In this document: piece by piece, positions 42,392 through 51,263 of the stretch
Position numbering within the stretch: the stretch's first letter is position 1
Layout of the letters: each line of letters begins with the position of its first letter
Source: Kitasatospora albolonga
GTDB lineage: Bacteria > Actinomycetota > Actinomycetes > Streptomycetales > Streptomycetaceae
DNA: 64,000 nucleotides
Assembly (NCBI GenBank): GCA_002082585.1
Contig: CP020563.1
Location: 2,350,001 to 2,414,000 of the forward strand
Direction of reading: 5' to 3'
Made by a program: the position numbers and the translations under genes
The notes under the pieces: model-generated
What the model saw: the letters and a program-made list of their open reading frames with translations, nothing else
What the model was told of the DNA's origin: nothing
The model's database searches: none

Positions 42392-44269
42392 ATGATCCGA
42401 CCTCCCGTCCGCCCGGCCCCCACCGGCGCGGTGTACTTCTCCCTGCTCGGCCCGCTCACCGCCCGGCGGGACGGCCACCCGCTCCCGCTCGGCCCGCGCA
42501 AACAGCGCCTCGTTCTCGCCACCCTGCTCGCCCGCCCCAACACCCCCGTCCCCGTCGATGTGCTGACCGACGCGGTATGGCCCGAGGACCCTCCCCGCAC
42601 CGCGCGCAAGAACCTCCAGGTCTACGTCAGCGCCGCCCGCACCCTCCTGGGCGGTGCCGGAAGCGACGGCCGGGACCGGGTCGTCCACGGCTGCGGCGGT
42701 TACCGGCTCCGCATCGACGAGGGCGAGCTCGACACCCTGCGCTTCCGGTCCCTGGCCCGCGCCGGGCGGGCCGCCGGGGAGCGCGGCGACCTGCGGACGG
42801 CCGCCCGGCTGCTGCGCGAGGCCCTGGACCTGTGGGAGGGGCCGCCGCTGAACGACCTGCGGGACTCCACCGGGGTCGCGGAGGAGGCCGAGCGGCTGGA
42901 GGCCCGATGTCTGACCGTGTACGAGGACTGGGCCGAGACCGAGATCGAGCTCGGCCGGGCCGCCGTCGCGGTGGACGGCCTGCGCGATCTGGTGGAGCGC
43001 CACCCGTTGCGGGAACGGCTGCGGGCGGCCTGGATGAACTCGCTGCACCAGTCCGGGCGGCAGGCCGAGGCGCTGGCGGTCTACGACGACTACCGGCAGT
43101 TACTGGCCCGGGAGTTGGGGCTTGAGCCGAGCCCGGCGATGGCGGCCCTGTACGGGGCGATGCTCGGCCGGGGCCGCGCCGCCCGTCCCTCCGCGAACAC
43201 CCGGAACACCTCGCGCCGTACGGCCCTGCCCGCAGCGCCCCGGGACTTCACCGGCCGCCGCGAGGAACTCCGCGACCTGCTGGCCGTGCTGGGCTCGGCG
43301 GACGAGCGCGTGGTGATCGTCTCGGGTCCCGCGGGCTCCGGGAAGTCGGCGCTGGCCCTGCGGGCGGCCCATCTGCTCGGCGACGGCTTCCCCGACGGGC
43401 GCTTCCACGTCCGGGTCCGCCGCGAGGACGGCACGACCCGTACCCCGGCGGAAGTCCTGGGCGCGTTGGGGCGGTTGTCCGGGGCGCCCGTTCCGGCGGG
43501 ACAGGAGGGGGCAGCGGGACCGGAGGGGGCTCCGGAAGGGGCCGGGGGCGGCGCGGCGGCCGTTTCGCAGGACGCGGAGGACGCCTGGCAGGAGTGGCTG
43601 TCGCAGCACCGGGCGTTGATCGTCCTCGACGACGTACCGGACGAGGCGTCCGTACGGGGGCTGCTGCCCCGCTCCGGGCCGTCCTCGGTGGTGCTCACCG
43701 CGCGCGGGCAGCTGGCGGGGCTGGCCCCCGTGCACCGGATCGCCCTGGCCTCCCTGGCGGACGGCGAGGCGCTGGAGCTGCTGGGCAAGCTGATCGGGGC
43801 CGGGCGGCTGCGGACCGATCCGGGGTCGGCCCTGCGGATCGTCCGGGCCTGTGGCGCCCTGCCGTTGGCCGTGGGGGTGGGCGGGATGCGGCTGTCGGTG
43901 CTGCGGCATCTGCCGCTGGCGGAGTACGCGGACCGGCTCGGCGATATGTCGGCGGCCCTGGACGAACTGGTCGCCGGGGATGTCTCCGTACGGCTGCGGA
44001 TGGCGTCCGGCTGGCAGGACCTGACGGCGGACGACCGGCGGGCGCTGGGGCGGCTGGCCGGGGCCGTGCAGGACGGCGGGTTCACCCTGGACGGGGCGAT
44101 GGAGGCGCTGGGGTGCGGGGAGCGGGCCGCGATCCGTACGGTCGAGTCGCTGATCGACGCGGGGGCGGTGACCTCGCCGACCGGGGAGGTCACCGCGCAC
44201 GCCGCGCTGTACGAAGTGCCACGGCTGCTCTGTCTGTACGCGCGGGAGCGGGAGGATTCCCGCACGTGA
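42392..44269 (+). CDS. SARP/AfsR-type regulator with NB-ARC domain
   Basis: 625 aa. N-terminal OmpR-like winged helix (YFSLLGPLTARRDGHPLPLG, LVLATLLARPNTPVPVDVLT), bacterial activation domain (RFRSLARAGRAAGERGDLRT, LRERLRAAWMNSLHQSGRQA), then an NB-ARC ATPase with Walker A GPAGSGKSAL, and a short C-terminal helical part that lacks a long TPR array. The ATG at 42392 has GGAGG seven bases upstream. A Gly/Pro/Glu-rich insert lies in the ATPase region. SARPs are cluster-situated activators in Streptomyces. It converges on LanKC with a large shared hairpin. Confidence 0.9.
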   Translation: MIRPPVRPAPTGAVYFSLLGPLTARRDGHPLPLGPRKQRLVLATLLARPNTPVPVDVLTDAVWPEDPPRTARKNLQVYVSAARTLLGGAGSDGRDRVVHGCGGYRLRIDEGELDTLRFRSLARAGRAAGERGDLRTAARLLREALDLWEGPPLNDLRDSTGVAEEAERLEARCLTVYEDWAETEIELGRAAVAVDGLRDLVERHPLRERLRAAWMNSLHQSGRQAEALAVYDDYRQLLARELGLEPSPAMAALYGAMLGRGRAARPSANTRNTSRRTALPAAPRDFTGRREELRDLLAVLGSADERVVIVSGPAGSGKSALALRAAHLLGDGFPDGRFHVRVRREDGTTRTPAEVLGALGRLSGAPVPAGQEGAAGPEGAPEGAGGGAAAVSQDAEDAWQEWLSQHRALIVLDDVPDEASVRGLLPRSGPSSVVLTARGQLAGLAPVHRIALASLADGEALELLGKLIGAGRLRTDPGSALRIVRACGALPLAVGVGGMRLSVLRHLPLAEYADRLGDMSAALDELVAGDVSVRLRMASGWQDLTADDRRALGRLAGAVQDGGFTLDGAMEALGCGERAAIRTVESLIDAGAVTSPTGEVTAHAALYEVPRLLCLYAREREDSRT

Positions 44270-44287
44270 ATCCTCCCGCTCCCGCGC
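44240..44287. terminator. Very strong bidirectional hairpin between SARP and LanKC genes
   Basis: A perfect 20-bp stem (44240-44259 starting GCGCGGGAGCGGGAGG, with 44268-44287) closes an 8-nt loop. It overlaps the last 10 codons of the SARP gene and ends 14 bp before the LanKC stop on the other strand. Confidence 0.9.
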
Positions 44288-44300
44288 ATGGGTGTTCCCG

Positions 44301-46898
44301 TCAGCCCAGGGTGAGCAGCTCCAGCAGGCCGCCGCCCTCCCTCGGCCCCTCCGCCTCATCGCCCTTTCCGGCAGACAGGAAGTGCAGGGCCAGCAGCAGC
44401 CCCGCCGCCCCCGTGGCCAGGTCGGCGGAGCAGCGCCGCAGGGTGGCGCCCGGGACCAGCAGCCGGTCCCCGTCGGCGATGAGGTGCCAGGTGAGGTTGC
44501 GTACGGAGGCCAGGACCTCGGGCCCCGTACGGCCCTCCGGCGACAGCTGGCCGGCCGTGGCGGCGAGCCCCGCCCGGCCGGTGAACAGCCCCGGTTCGCG
44601 GACGAACTCCATGGCGCAGCCCTTGCGCACGCCGGGGATCAGGGCGCTCAGGGCGGGGTCCTCGTGGTGGGCGGTGTACGCCTGCGCCACCAGGGCGACG
44701 CCCGAACTGCCCTGGTTCAGATAGAGCAGATGGCGTCGGCCGTCCTTCACCTGGAGCGTGCCGTCGTCCAGGGCGACGAGGTGTCCCGCCTCGCGTTCCA
44801 GGGCGGTGCGGGCGGCCTCGCGCAGCCAGGTCTCGCCGGTCAGGGCGTACAGCTCCAGGTGGAGCAGGGCGGCCCCGCTCAGCCCGCGCAGCAGCCCCGC
44901 CGACTCCGGGAGGCGCACCCCGGCCACCGGCTCACCCCGTACCAGCCGGTCCAGTTCGCGGGCGGTGCGCAGGGCGGTGTCGGTCAGCCGGGGGTCGGGG
45001 GCCCGGCCGTCCAGGGCCCGGGCCAGGCGCAGCGCGGCGAGGGCGGTGCCCGCGCGCCCGGTGAACAGGTCCGCCGAGGGGGCCGGGGGCGCGGCGGACA
45101 CCGCCCGGTCCCACAGCTCCCGCCCCTGCTCGGCGCGGCCCAGGAGCGCGAGCACCAGGGCCGTGCCCGGCAGCCCGTCGAAGAGGCCGCCCGGCGCGGC
45201 GGGGTCCCTGCGGTACGCGGCGGACACGAGCCAGTCGGTCCACTCCCCGGGGACGGGGGCGCCCGTCCGGTGCAGGGCGTACAGGACCCCGGCCGCGCCG
45301 TTCGCGAGGTCGGTCCCGCCGGTCGTGAAGAGGCCCGGGCCGCCGGGGAAGAGGCGGTCCGCCCGTTCGGGGGTGGCCCCGGCGCGCACCCCGGCGAGCA
45401 GGCGGGTGCGGAGGCCCGCCCAGTCCACGTCCGGCCCCTCGAACAGGGCCGCCACCTCGGCCTCGCGCCGCCGTGAGGCATCCAGGCCGTGGAGGAGGGC
45501 GGGGCGGCGCGGGCCCGCCCCGGCCCCGAGCCCGTACCGCCGCCGGGCCCAGCTCTCCAGCGTCAGGGCCTTCGCCCGCTCCAGCCCGGCCATCTCCGTG
45601 AGCGGCATCAGCATGGTGAGCCAGGTCGCCCAGAGCGCGTACGCGTCGGCCTCCGCCCCGGGGGTGCCGGGCGGTGCCTGGAGCCCCTGGGCCCCGGCGA
45701 GCGGGGTGTCCGGGTCGTCGAGCCCGGTGGCGTACTCGAAGTCGACGAGGGCGATCCGTCCGTCGGGCCGGACGATGATGTTGGAGGGGTGCAGATCGCC
45801 GAAGCGCAGGCCGCGCGCGTGGATCGCGTCCAGCGCCCGGGTCAGTTCGCCGGCCATCGCCTCGGTCCAGGCGACGTAGGGCGCGAGCTCGTCGGCCGTG
45901 TCCGCGCCGCGTACGAGGGCGAAGCGGGCGACGATCTCGTCCAGGAGGGTGGCGCCCTCGATGTGCTCCTCGATCAGGAAGTGGTGCTCCCAGACGGTCC
46001 GTACGCCGTACACCCGCGGTACGCAGTCGAGTCCGGCCAGCGCCGTCAGCGCCCGGTGCTCGCGGTGCAGCCGGGTGACGGCGTCGTCGCCCGCCCCGTC
46101 GAGGCCGCAGTGCGGACGCGCCTCGCGCAGCACCACGCGGCGGCCCGTCCGCCGGTCCGTGGCCAGGTAGATCCCGCCCGCGTTGGAGAACTGGAGGGCC
46201 TCGGTGACCGTGTACGGGAAGGTGTCGTCGCGGGCGGCGGCGCGCGCCGCGAGGTGCGGGCGCAGGAACGGGGGCACCTCGACCCAGGCGGGCGTACGGA
46301 AGACCACACCGCGCTCGTCGGGTACGAGATTCCCCGAGGGGTCCCGGAGAGCGAGCACGCGTCGGCCCTCGCCGTCGGCGCACCAGCGGGGCACGTAGGC
46401 GCCGTACCGGGTGTACACGGGGGCGTCGCCGATCCGCAGGTCGCTGAGGATGTAGGGGCCGCTCCGCCCGGCCAGGGCCGTGGACAGCTCGTCGGCCAGC
46501 GACCGGAAGGCGGTGTCGTCGGGCGGGTAGACGGCGATGAACTTGCCCGCGCCGCCGCGGTTCATGTGCTTGTCCGCCATCAGCGCCAACGCCCGTGCGC
46601 TGCGCAGGAATTTGAACGGTACGCCGTGCCGGAGGCAGATCCGGGCCACGTCCCGCAGGGTGGCCTCGGCCTCGCCGGGGACGGTGGACACATGGATCTT
46701 CCAGCCCTGCTCGGCCGGTTGGGTGTGCTCGGGTGTCAACGAGGCCCACAGGCCCACGGATTGGCGGCGCCAGCCCGGCGGGGGCGGGTCGGTGGCGAGC
46801 CGGTAGCGGGAGTCGGCGTCGGGCAGCCGGTCGGGGGTGTCGTAGTACGTACGGTCGGCAAGGCAGTAGAGCTGGGTTTCCTGGACGGCGGCTGGCAC
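44301..46898 (-). CDS. Class III lanthionine synthetase LanKC
   Basis: 865 aa in three domains: an N-terminal lyase-like part (residues 1-220, GWKIHVSTVPGEAEATLRDV and LMADKHMNRGGAGKFIAVYP), a Ser/Thr kinase-like domain (GLRFGDLHPSNIIVRPDG with the catalytic Asp, then ALVDFEYATG), and a LanC-like cyclase. The cyclase shows LYLNQGSSGVALVAQAY where zinc-type enzymes have WCxG and CHG motifs, so the zinc ligands are absent: class III rather than class IV. GTG at 46898 follows GAGAGAG by six bases. Together with the MFS gene and precursor upstream it forms a leftward unit. Confidence 0.9.
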   Translation of the reverse strand: MPAAVQETQLYCLADRTYYDTPDRLPDADSRYRLATDPPPPGWRRQSVGLWASLTPEHTQPAEQGWKIHVSTVPGEAEATLRDVARICLRHGVPFKFLRSARALALMADKHMNRGGAGKFIAVYPPDDTAFRSLADELSTALAGRSGPYILSDLRIGDAPVYTRYGAYVPRWCADGEGRRVLALRDPSGNLVPDERGVVFRTPAWVEVPPFLRPHLAARAAARDDTFPYTVTEALQFSNAGGIYLATDRRTGRRVVLREARPHCGLDGAGDDAVTRLHREHRALTALAGLDCVPRVYGVRTVWEHHFLIEEHIEGATLLDEIVARFALVRGADTADELAPYVAWTEAMAGELTRALDAIHARGLRFGDLHPSNIIVRPDGRIALVDFEYATGLDDPDTPLAGAQGLQAPPGTPGAEADAYALWATWLTMLMPLTEMAGLERAKALTLESWARRRYGLGAGAGPRRPALLHGLDASRRREAEVAALFEGPDVDWAGLRTRLLAGVRAGATPERADRLFPGGPGLFTTGGTDLANGAAGVLYALHRTGAPVPGEWTDWLVSAAYRRDPAAPGGLFDGLPGTALVLALLGRAEQGRELWDRAVSAAPPAPSADLFTGRAGTALAALRLARALDGRAPDPRLTDTALRTARELDRLVRGEPVAGVRLPESAGLLRGLSGAALLHLELYALTGETWLREAARTALEREAGHLVALDDGTLQVKDGRRHLLYLNQGSSGVALVAQAYTAHHEDPALSALIPGVRKGCAMEFVREPGLFTGRAGLAATAGQLSPEGRTGPEVLASVRNLTWHLIADGDRLLVPGATLRRCSADLATGAAGLLLALHFLSAGKGDEAEGPREGGGLLELLTLG

Positions 46899-46963
46899 GC
46901 TCGGCTCTCTCTTCTCGAAGGGGGCGAATGCCTCTCGCGGGGGCGAGGACCGCTCGGAGGGGG

Positions 46964-48286
46964 TCAGACCCCGGGGGTGGCGTGCTTGGGCCCGGGCTCC
47001 ACCGGGTCGGCGGGCTCCGGCGGGTCGGCGAGTTCCGGCCGGCCGTCGGTCCCGGCTTCCGGCGGGTCGGCGGGCCTCACCGGGTCGGCGGGTTCCGCCC
47101 GGGCCGAGGAGGCGAAGGTGACCACGAGGGCGGACACGGCCAGCACGCACCCGGTCAGGCCGAAGGCCCAGCGGGCCCCGAACGCCATCAGCAGGGCGCC
47201 GCCCGCCAGCGGCCCGAACGGCTGGACCATGGAGGACAGGAAACCGGCCGCGCTCTGCACCCGGCCCACCTTCTCCTCCGGGGTCACCACCAGCAGCTTC
47301 GACAGGAACCCGATACTGGCGACCGTCGACAGGAACATGCACAGCGCGCACATCAGCCCCGCCACCACCGGTCGGCCGATCCACGCCATCACCCCGGCGG
47401 CCGTCACACAGGTCCAGCAGGTGGCGACGATCAGGACCCGGGAGTGCCGGGCGGGGTCGATCCGCGGGGCGAACAGCGCCCCGGCCAGGGCCCCGGCGGA
47501 GACACAGCTGATGACGAAGCCGCCGCCGATCCCGGACCGGCCCCCGTCGGAGAACGCGGTCAGCGCGATGAAGGTGAGGGACCCGAACGCGAAGTTCATG
47601 CCCAGGCCGAAGATGAGCAGGACCGTCCGCAGATAAGGGATCTTCCACAGGAACGTGAGGCCCGCCGTGAGTTCCCGCTTGCTGAACGCGGAGCCCGCCG
47701 CCGTCCTGGCCCGCGAGCGCGTACGTACGAGAGCCACGCAGACGGTCGAGGCGAGCAGGCCGAGCGCCTCGACCGCGAACGGCAGCGCCGGGTGGAGGCC
47801 GAAGAGCGCGCCCCCGACGAGCGGCCCGACCAGCCGGGCCGTCTGGGTGCGCGCCTGGAGCCGGGCGGTGGCGGTGCCCATCTGGTCGGCCGGGACGACC
47901 GCGCGCATCAGGCCGAAGACGGCGGGCGCGTAGACGCTGCTGATCACCGCGCCCGCCCCGGCGACGAGCAGAACGAGCACCATGGGGGCGTGCCCGTGGA
48001 AGACGGCGATGGTCAGGGCGGTGACGACGGTCAGGCTGCCGACGTCGCACAGCCTCATCAGCCGACGGCGTTCGATGCGGTCGGCCATCACCCCGCCGGG
48101 CAGCATGGTGATCAGGACGGCTCCGACGGACACCGTCCCGACGGCGCCGGCCTGCACGGGGGAGCCGGTCTCCTTGAGGACCAGCAGGGGGAGGGCGAGG
48201 GCGCTCATCTGCCCGCCCAGAACCGCGAAGAGGCCGCTCAGCCAGAGCAGCCGGAAGTCCCGGTTTTCGCGTAGCGGCTTGGTCAT
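46964..48286 (-). CDS. MFS transporter, probable lanthipeptide exporter
   Basis: 440 aa with about 12 hydrophobic helices; RENRDFRLLWLSGLFAVLGG opens the protein and GGVMADRIERRRLMRLCDVG is motif A. This MFS_3-like group is common in natural product clusters. No peptidase domain is present, so leader removal would need another enzyme. The ATG at 48286 follows GGGAGA by five bases. The last 45 residues are Pro/Ala/Asp/Glu repeats (PADPPEAG, LADPPEPADPVEPGP). It lies between the precursor and LanKC in one leftward unit. Confidence 0.88.
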   Translation of the reverse strand: MTKPLRENRDFRLLWLSGLFAVLGGQMSALALPLLVLKETGSPVQAGAVGTVSVGAVLITMLPGGVMADRIERRRLMRLCDVGSLTVVTALTIAVFHGHAPMVLVLLVAGAGAVISSVYAPAVFGLMRAVVPADQMGTATARLQARTQTARLVGPLVGGALFGLHPALPFAVEALGLLASTVCVALVRTRSRARTAAGSAFSKRELTAGLTFLWKIPYLRTVLLIFGLGMNFAFGSLTFIALTAFSDGGRSGIGGGFVISCVSAGALAGALFAPRIDPARHSRVLIVATCWTCVTAAGVMAWIGRPVVAGLMCALCMFLSTVASIGFLSKLLVVTPEEKVGRVQSAAGFLSSMVQPFGPLAGGALLMAFGARWAFGLTGCVLAVSALVVTFASSARAEPADPVRPADPPEAGTDGRPELADPPEPADPVEPGPKHATPGV

Positions 48287-48529
48287 CGTGGTCTCCCGGT
48301 GGTGGGCGGGGGTGTCGGGGGGCGGTGTCGGGGGCGGTGTCAGTGTCGGGGGCGGTGTCAGTGTCGGGGGGCCATTCGGCGGAGGCGGTCGCCCTCCGGG
48401 GCCGGAAGCGGCGGCGGGGCGGCTCCGTCGTGACGGAACCGCCCCACATCACCGGCCGGTCGGCCGGGCGCCACGGCGGGAGAACTCCCCCGGCCTCCGT
48501 GGCGCCGCCCGCCCCGGTACCGCGCCCGG

Positions 48530-48688
48530 TCAGTTCTCCAGGACGACGCTGAGCACGCTCACGCAGCTGCCCGGCGCCACGACCTTGTCGACGGACGTCT
48601 CCTGGAGGTCCAGCACGGAGTGCGCCTCGACCTCGGCGGTGCCGTCCTCGTTGGTGTCGTCGGCGGCGGGCTTCGTGTTCTCGGACAT
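48530..48688 (-). CDS. Class III lanthipeptide precursor
   Basis: 52 aa. The leader is acidic and contains SVLDLQE, the L-x-L-Q amphipathic motif recognised by LanKC enzymes. The end, APGSCVSVLSVVLEN, is the likely core. It has only one cysteine, placed before two serines (C-x-S-x-x-S), opposite to the S-x-x-S-x(3-5)-C order of known labionin and class III rings. GGAGA lies five bases before the ATG at 48688. First gene of the leftward unit with exporter and synthetase. Confidence 0.85.
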   Translation of the reverse strand: MSENTKPAADDTNEDGTAEVEAHSVLDLQETSVDKVVAPGSCVSVLSVVLEN

Positions 48689-49110
48689 GGTGGTCTCCGT
48701 CCACTCGTCACTGCTGACCCGGAATCCGTCGGATGCGTACCGCGGTCCCCGGTGCGGCGGGCCGTTGCCTGCCGTTGCCGAGAAAGTTAGGAGGGCCGGC
48801 CTGGGAGACGCTTCGGCGGCGGTATGGCGGCGGTATCGGGCCAGCTCGACGGCTCCGGACCCCGCCGCCGGGGATCGCCCGGCGCCCCTCGGCCCGCCCC
48901 GGCCCCCCTCCTGAGCTGCGGTCATACCGTCGCTGAAGCGATGGCAGACCGCCGGTGAACCGGCCCGGCACAGCCTGGACGGGCGCCCGACGCGCGCAGC
49001 CTGTGAATACGGACCGCGCACAGCCCGTGAACACGGACCGCGCACAGCCCCGCAGGGCGAACGCACGCGGATGCACGCGGACGCATACAGCCCCGAAGGA
49101 GGCGGCCCGT
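48689..49110. other. Divergent control region between class III precursor and radical SAM operon
   Basis: 422 bp with no supported gene. A 24-bp tandem repeat (CGCGCACAGCCCGTGAACACGG type) covers 48993-49050 in about 2.5 copies. Just before the radical SAM start there is a second short pair, ACGCACGCGGATGCACGCGG (49061-49080). AT-rich promoter hexamers are not obvious. The open frame through this region is repetitive because of the tandem repeat and is not considered coding. Confidence 0.6.
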
Positions 49111-50184
49111 ATGGAACTCGCCGAACTCGTCGGACTGCGGCCCTTCCCGGCCGCCGGTCTGCTGCTCGGCCTCACCCGCCGCTGCCCCCTGCGGTGCGGG
49201 CACTGCTCCACCGGGTCGGACCTGACCGTGCGGGAGGAGCCGGACGCCGGTCAACTCCTGCGGTTCGTCGGCTCGTTCACCGAGGAGAACCGGCCGGACG
49301 TCGTCATGCTGACGGGCGGCGAGCCACTGCTCCTGCCCACGCTCACCGGCGAGCTGAGCTTCCTGGCGCGCCGCGCCGGATCGCGTACGGCGGTGCTGAG
49401 CGGGATGTTCTTCGCCCGCTCGCGGGAGATCCCGCCCGCGATCCTGCGCGCGATCGCCCAGGTCGACCACTTCTCCGCGAGCCTGGACGTCCACCACGAG
49501 CGGGAGGTGGCGCGCGCCGACGTGTTCCGCGCCCTGCACCGCATCCGGGAGTCGGGCGTCAGCGTCAGCTTCCACCTCACCGGGACCGGCGCGGCGGACC
49601 CGTATCTGGCCGACATCACCCGGGCGATCGAGCGGGAGTTCGGCGGCCGGGTGCCGTGTCTCGTCAACGAGGTGCGGCCGTTCGGCCGGGCCGCCTCCTG
49701 GGCCCGGCCCGCACGCAGCGGACCCGATCCCTCGGCGGCGGCCCCGTGCTCGATGGCCGCCTGGCCGGTGGTCGCCTTCGACGGTACGGTGCTGGCCTGC
49801 TGCAACCAGGACACCGTCGACCGGCGGCCCGCCCCGGCCCATCTGGACCTGGGGCACATCGGCTCCGACGACTGGGGGACCGTACGCCGACGGGCCCTGG
49901 AGTCACCGGTGTTGAGGATGATCCGTGCGGTCGGCCCCGCGCATCTGGCCGCCCGCTCCGGTGCCGCGCCCCGGCCGGGCTCCTACTGCGACGGCTGCCG
50001 GGCGCTGGACGGCGACGAGGCGGTGGCGGCCGGGGCGCGTGCCGTGGCGGCCGGGCCCGCGGGGGCGCTGCTCGACCTGACCGCCGCGCTGCGGGGTGCC
50101 CAGGGCGGGCCGGAGGGGGTCGTCCGGCGGCACGGCTGCCCGGCGTACGCGCCGCTGGTGGGCGCCCGGGGCGCAGCGCGATGA
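49111..50184 (+). CDS. Radical SAM protein with SPASM-like C-terminus
   Basis: 357 aa. The [4Fe-4S] motif is C-P-L-R-C-G-H-C with Cys25, Cys29 and Cys32, followed by VVMLTGGEPLL. The C-terminal part has SPASM-like cysteines: APCSMAAWPVVAFDGTVLAC, then GSYCDGC and HGCPAY, enough for an auxiliary cluster. Such enzymes modify RiPP peptides by radical chemistry. The ATG at 49111 has GGAGG eight bases before. Its stop overlaps the next start as ATGA. First gene of a coupled operon with a diiron-like protein and a 73-aa peptide, its probable substrate. Confidence 0.9.
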   Translation: MELAELVGLRPFPAAGLLLGLTRRCPLRCGHCSTGSDLTVREEPDAGQLLRFVGSFTEENRPDVVMLTGGEPLLLPTLTGELSFLARRAGSRTAVLSGMFFARSREIPPAILRAIAQVDHFSASLDVHHEREVARADVFRALHRIRESGVSVSFHLTGTGAADPYLADITRAIEREFGGRVPCLVNEVRPFGRAASWARPARSGPDPSAAAPCSMAAWPVVAFDGTVLACCNQDTVDRRPAPAHLDLGHIGSDDWGTVRRRALESPVLRMIRAVGPAHLAARSGAAPRPGSYCDGCRALDGDEAVAAGARAVAAGPAGALLDLTAALRGAQGGPEGVVRRHGCPAYAPLVGARGAAR

Positions 50185-50909
50185 GCACCGCCGTCGCCAG
50201 GACCTCAGCCCGTCTGCGTACCAAACTCCTGCTCCTCGAACCGGAGTTACGGGGCGCGACCGCCCATATGTGGCGCGCCGGGGACCTGTTGCCGCGCTAC
50301 CGGGCGTACCTGTGCGCCATGCACGCCGTGATCCGGGCCTCCGTACCGCTGATGGAGCTGGCCCTGCGGCGTACGTCGGAGAGGCGCGGCGATCCGCTGG
50401 CGGAACCGCTGGCCGCGTACCTGGCGGAGCACATCCAGGAGGAGGCGGACCATGACGCCTGGCTGCTGGAGGACCTCCGCGCGGCGGGCTCGACGCCCGG
50501 GGAGGCACTCGGCCCGCTGCCGCCGCCGGATGTGGCCGCCCTCGTCGGCCCCCAGTACTACTGGATCGAGCACCACCACCCGGTGGCCCTGCTCGGCTAT
50601 ATCGCCGTACTGGAGGGGTACGCCCCCGCCCCCGGCCTGACCGGACGCATCGCCGCGCTGACCGGGCTGCCCGCCGCCGCCCTGCGGACCGTACGGGAGC
50701 ACGCGGCCCTGGACACCGGCCATCTGGACGAGCTGCACGCGCTGCTGGACCGGCTGCCGCTGACCCGGGAGCAGGAAGCGGCCGTCGCGGTCAGCGCGCT
50801 GCACTCCCTCGACGCGCTCACCCGGCTGTTCGTCCGGCTCGGGCGCTCCGCACCGGCCCCGCCGCCGCGGGGAGCCGGACCCACCCCACCGACGGGAGTC
50901 ACCCGATGA
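50181..50909 (+). CDS. Heme-oxygenase-like diiron (iron-containing redox) protein
   Basis: 242 aa all-helical protein of the heme-oxygenase-like/TenA-like fold. Candidate iron ligands are spaced as in the HDO oxidases and oxygenases: EHIQEEADHDAWLLEDL, then YYWIEHHHPVALLGYIAVLE and HAALDTGHLDELHALLD. Such enzymes perform oxidative cleavage, N-oxygenation or desaturation of amino-acid-derived substrates. Overlaps the radical SAM gene (ATGA) and the peptide gene (ATGA), so all three are translated together. The reaction is unknown. A peptide substrate is suggested only by context. Confidence 0.85.
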   Translation: MSTAVARTSARLRTKLLLLEPELRGATAHMWRAGDLLPRYRAYLCAMHAVIRASVPLMELALRRTSERRGDPLAEPLAAYLAEHIQEEADHDAWLLEDLRAAGSTPGEALGPLPPPDVAALVGPQYYWIEHHHPVALLGYIAVLEGYAPAPGLTGRIAALTGLPAAALRTVREHAALDTGHLDELHALLDRLPLTREQEAAVAVSALHSLDALTRLFVRLGRSAPAPPPRGAGPTPPTGVTR

Positions 50910-51127
50910 CCGGACCACCACCGAACGATGCCGAAAAGCCTTCCATGGAAGCCGCGTTGCACGAGGCAGGCTTCCCCGTGGACCTCCTCACCGAGGAGCA
51001 GCGCCAGGTGCTGAGCGAGCTGACACCGCAGGAGCTCACCCTGCTGCTCGACGTCAAGAGCCGGCTGGACGCGGTGGGCCCCGAGGTCCAGGCCCACGGG
51101 GAGATCGCGGGCGGCGCGCTGTTCTAG
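50906..51127 (+). CDS. Cysteine-free 73-aa peptide, putative radical SAM substrate
   Basis: 73 aa. Residues 14-58 form an amphipathic helical region (MEAALHEAGFPVDLLTEEQR, LSELTPQELTLLLDVKSRLD) like a Nif11-type or other RiPP leader, followed by VGPEVQAHGEIAGGALF ending in an aromatic residue. It resembles what I recall as the aroma-sacti cluster domain family, small proteins found with radical SAM genes in Streptomyces. It has no cysteine, so sulfur-to-carbon crosslinks are excluded. ATGA overlap with the diiron gene implies comparable expression. It could be a precursor or an accessory binding protein. Confidence 0.7.
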   Translation: MTGPPPNDAEKPSMEAALHEAGFPVDLLTEEQRQVLSELTPQELTLLLDVKSRLDAVGPEVQAHGEIAGGALF

Positions 51128-51263
51128 ACGCGCCTTCCGGGGCTCCCCGGGGTGGCGTCCGCGCCAGGACGGGGGTCCGGCGCGGGCGCCACCAGGACCG
51201 GCCCGGATCAGCAGATCCCGCCCGGATCACGAGAGTTGGACCAGGAGAGTTGAGGACCCGCCC

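Noticed and set aside
44301..46898. Assigning LanKC to class IV
   Set aside because: The cyclase domain lacks the Cys-Cys-His zinc ligands, and the precursor leader has the L-x-L-Q motif typical of class III.
44301..48704. A single 1467-residue fusion of MFS region and LanKC
   Set aside because: The frame is open through, but the MFS protein is clearly encoded in another frame and LanKC has its own GTG with a ribosome site.
48955..49110. A 52-codon N-terminal extension of the radical SAM protein with NTDRAQP repeats
   Set aside because: It is produced by the 24-bp tandem repeat. The ATG at 49111 has a proper GGAGG, and the conserved protein begins there.
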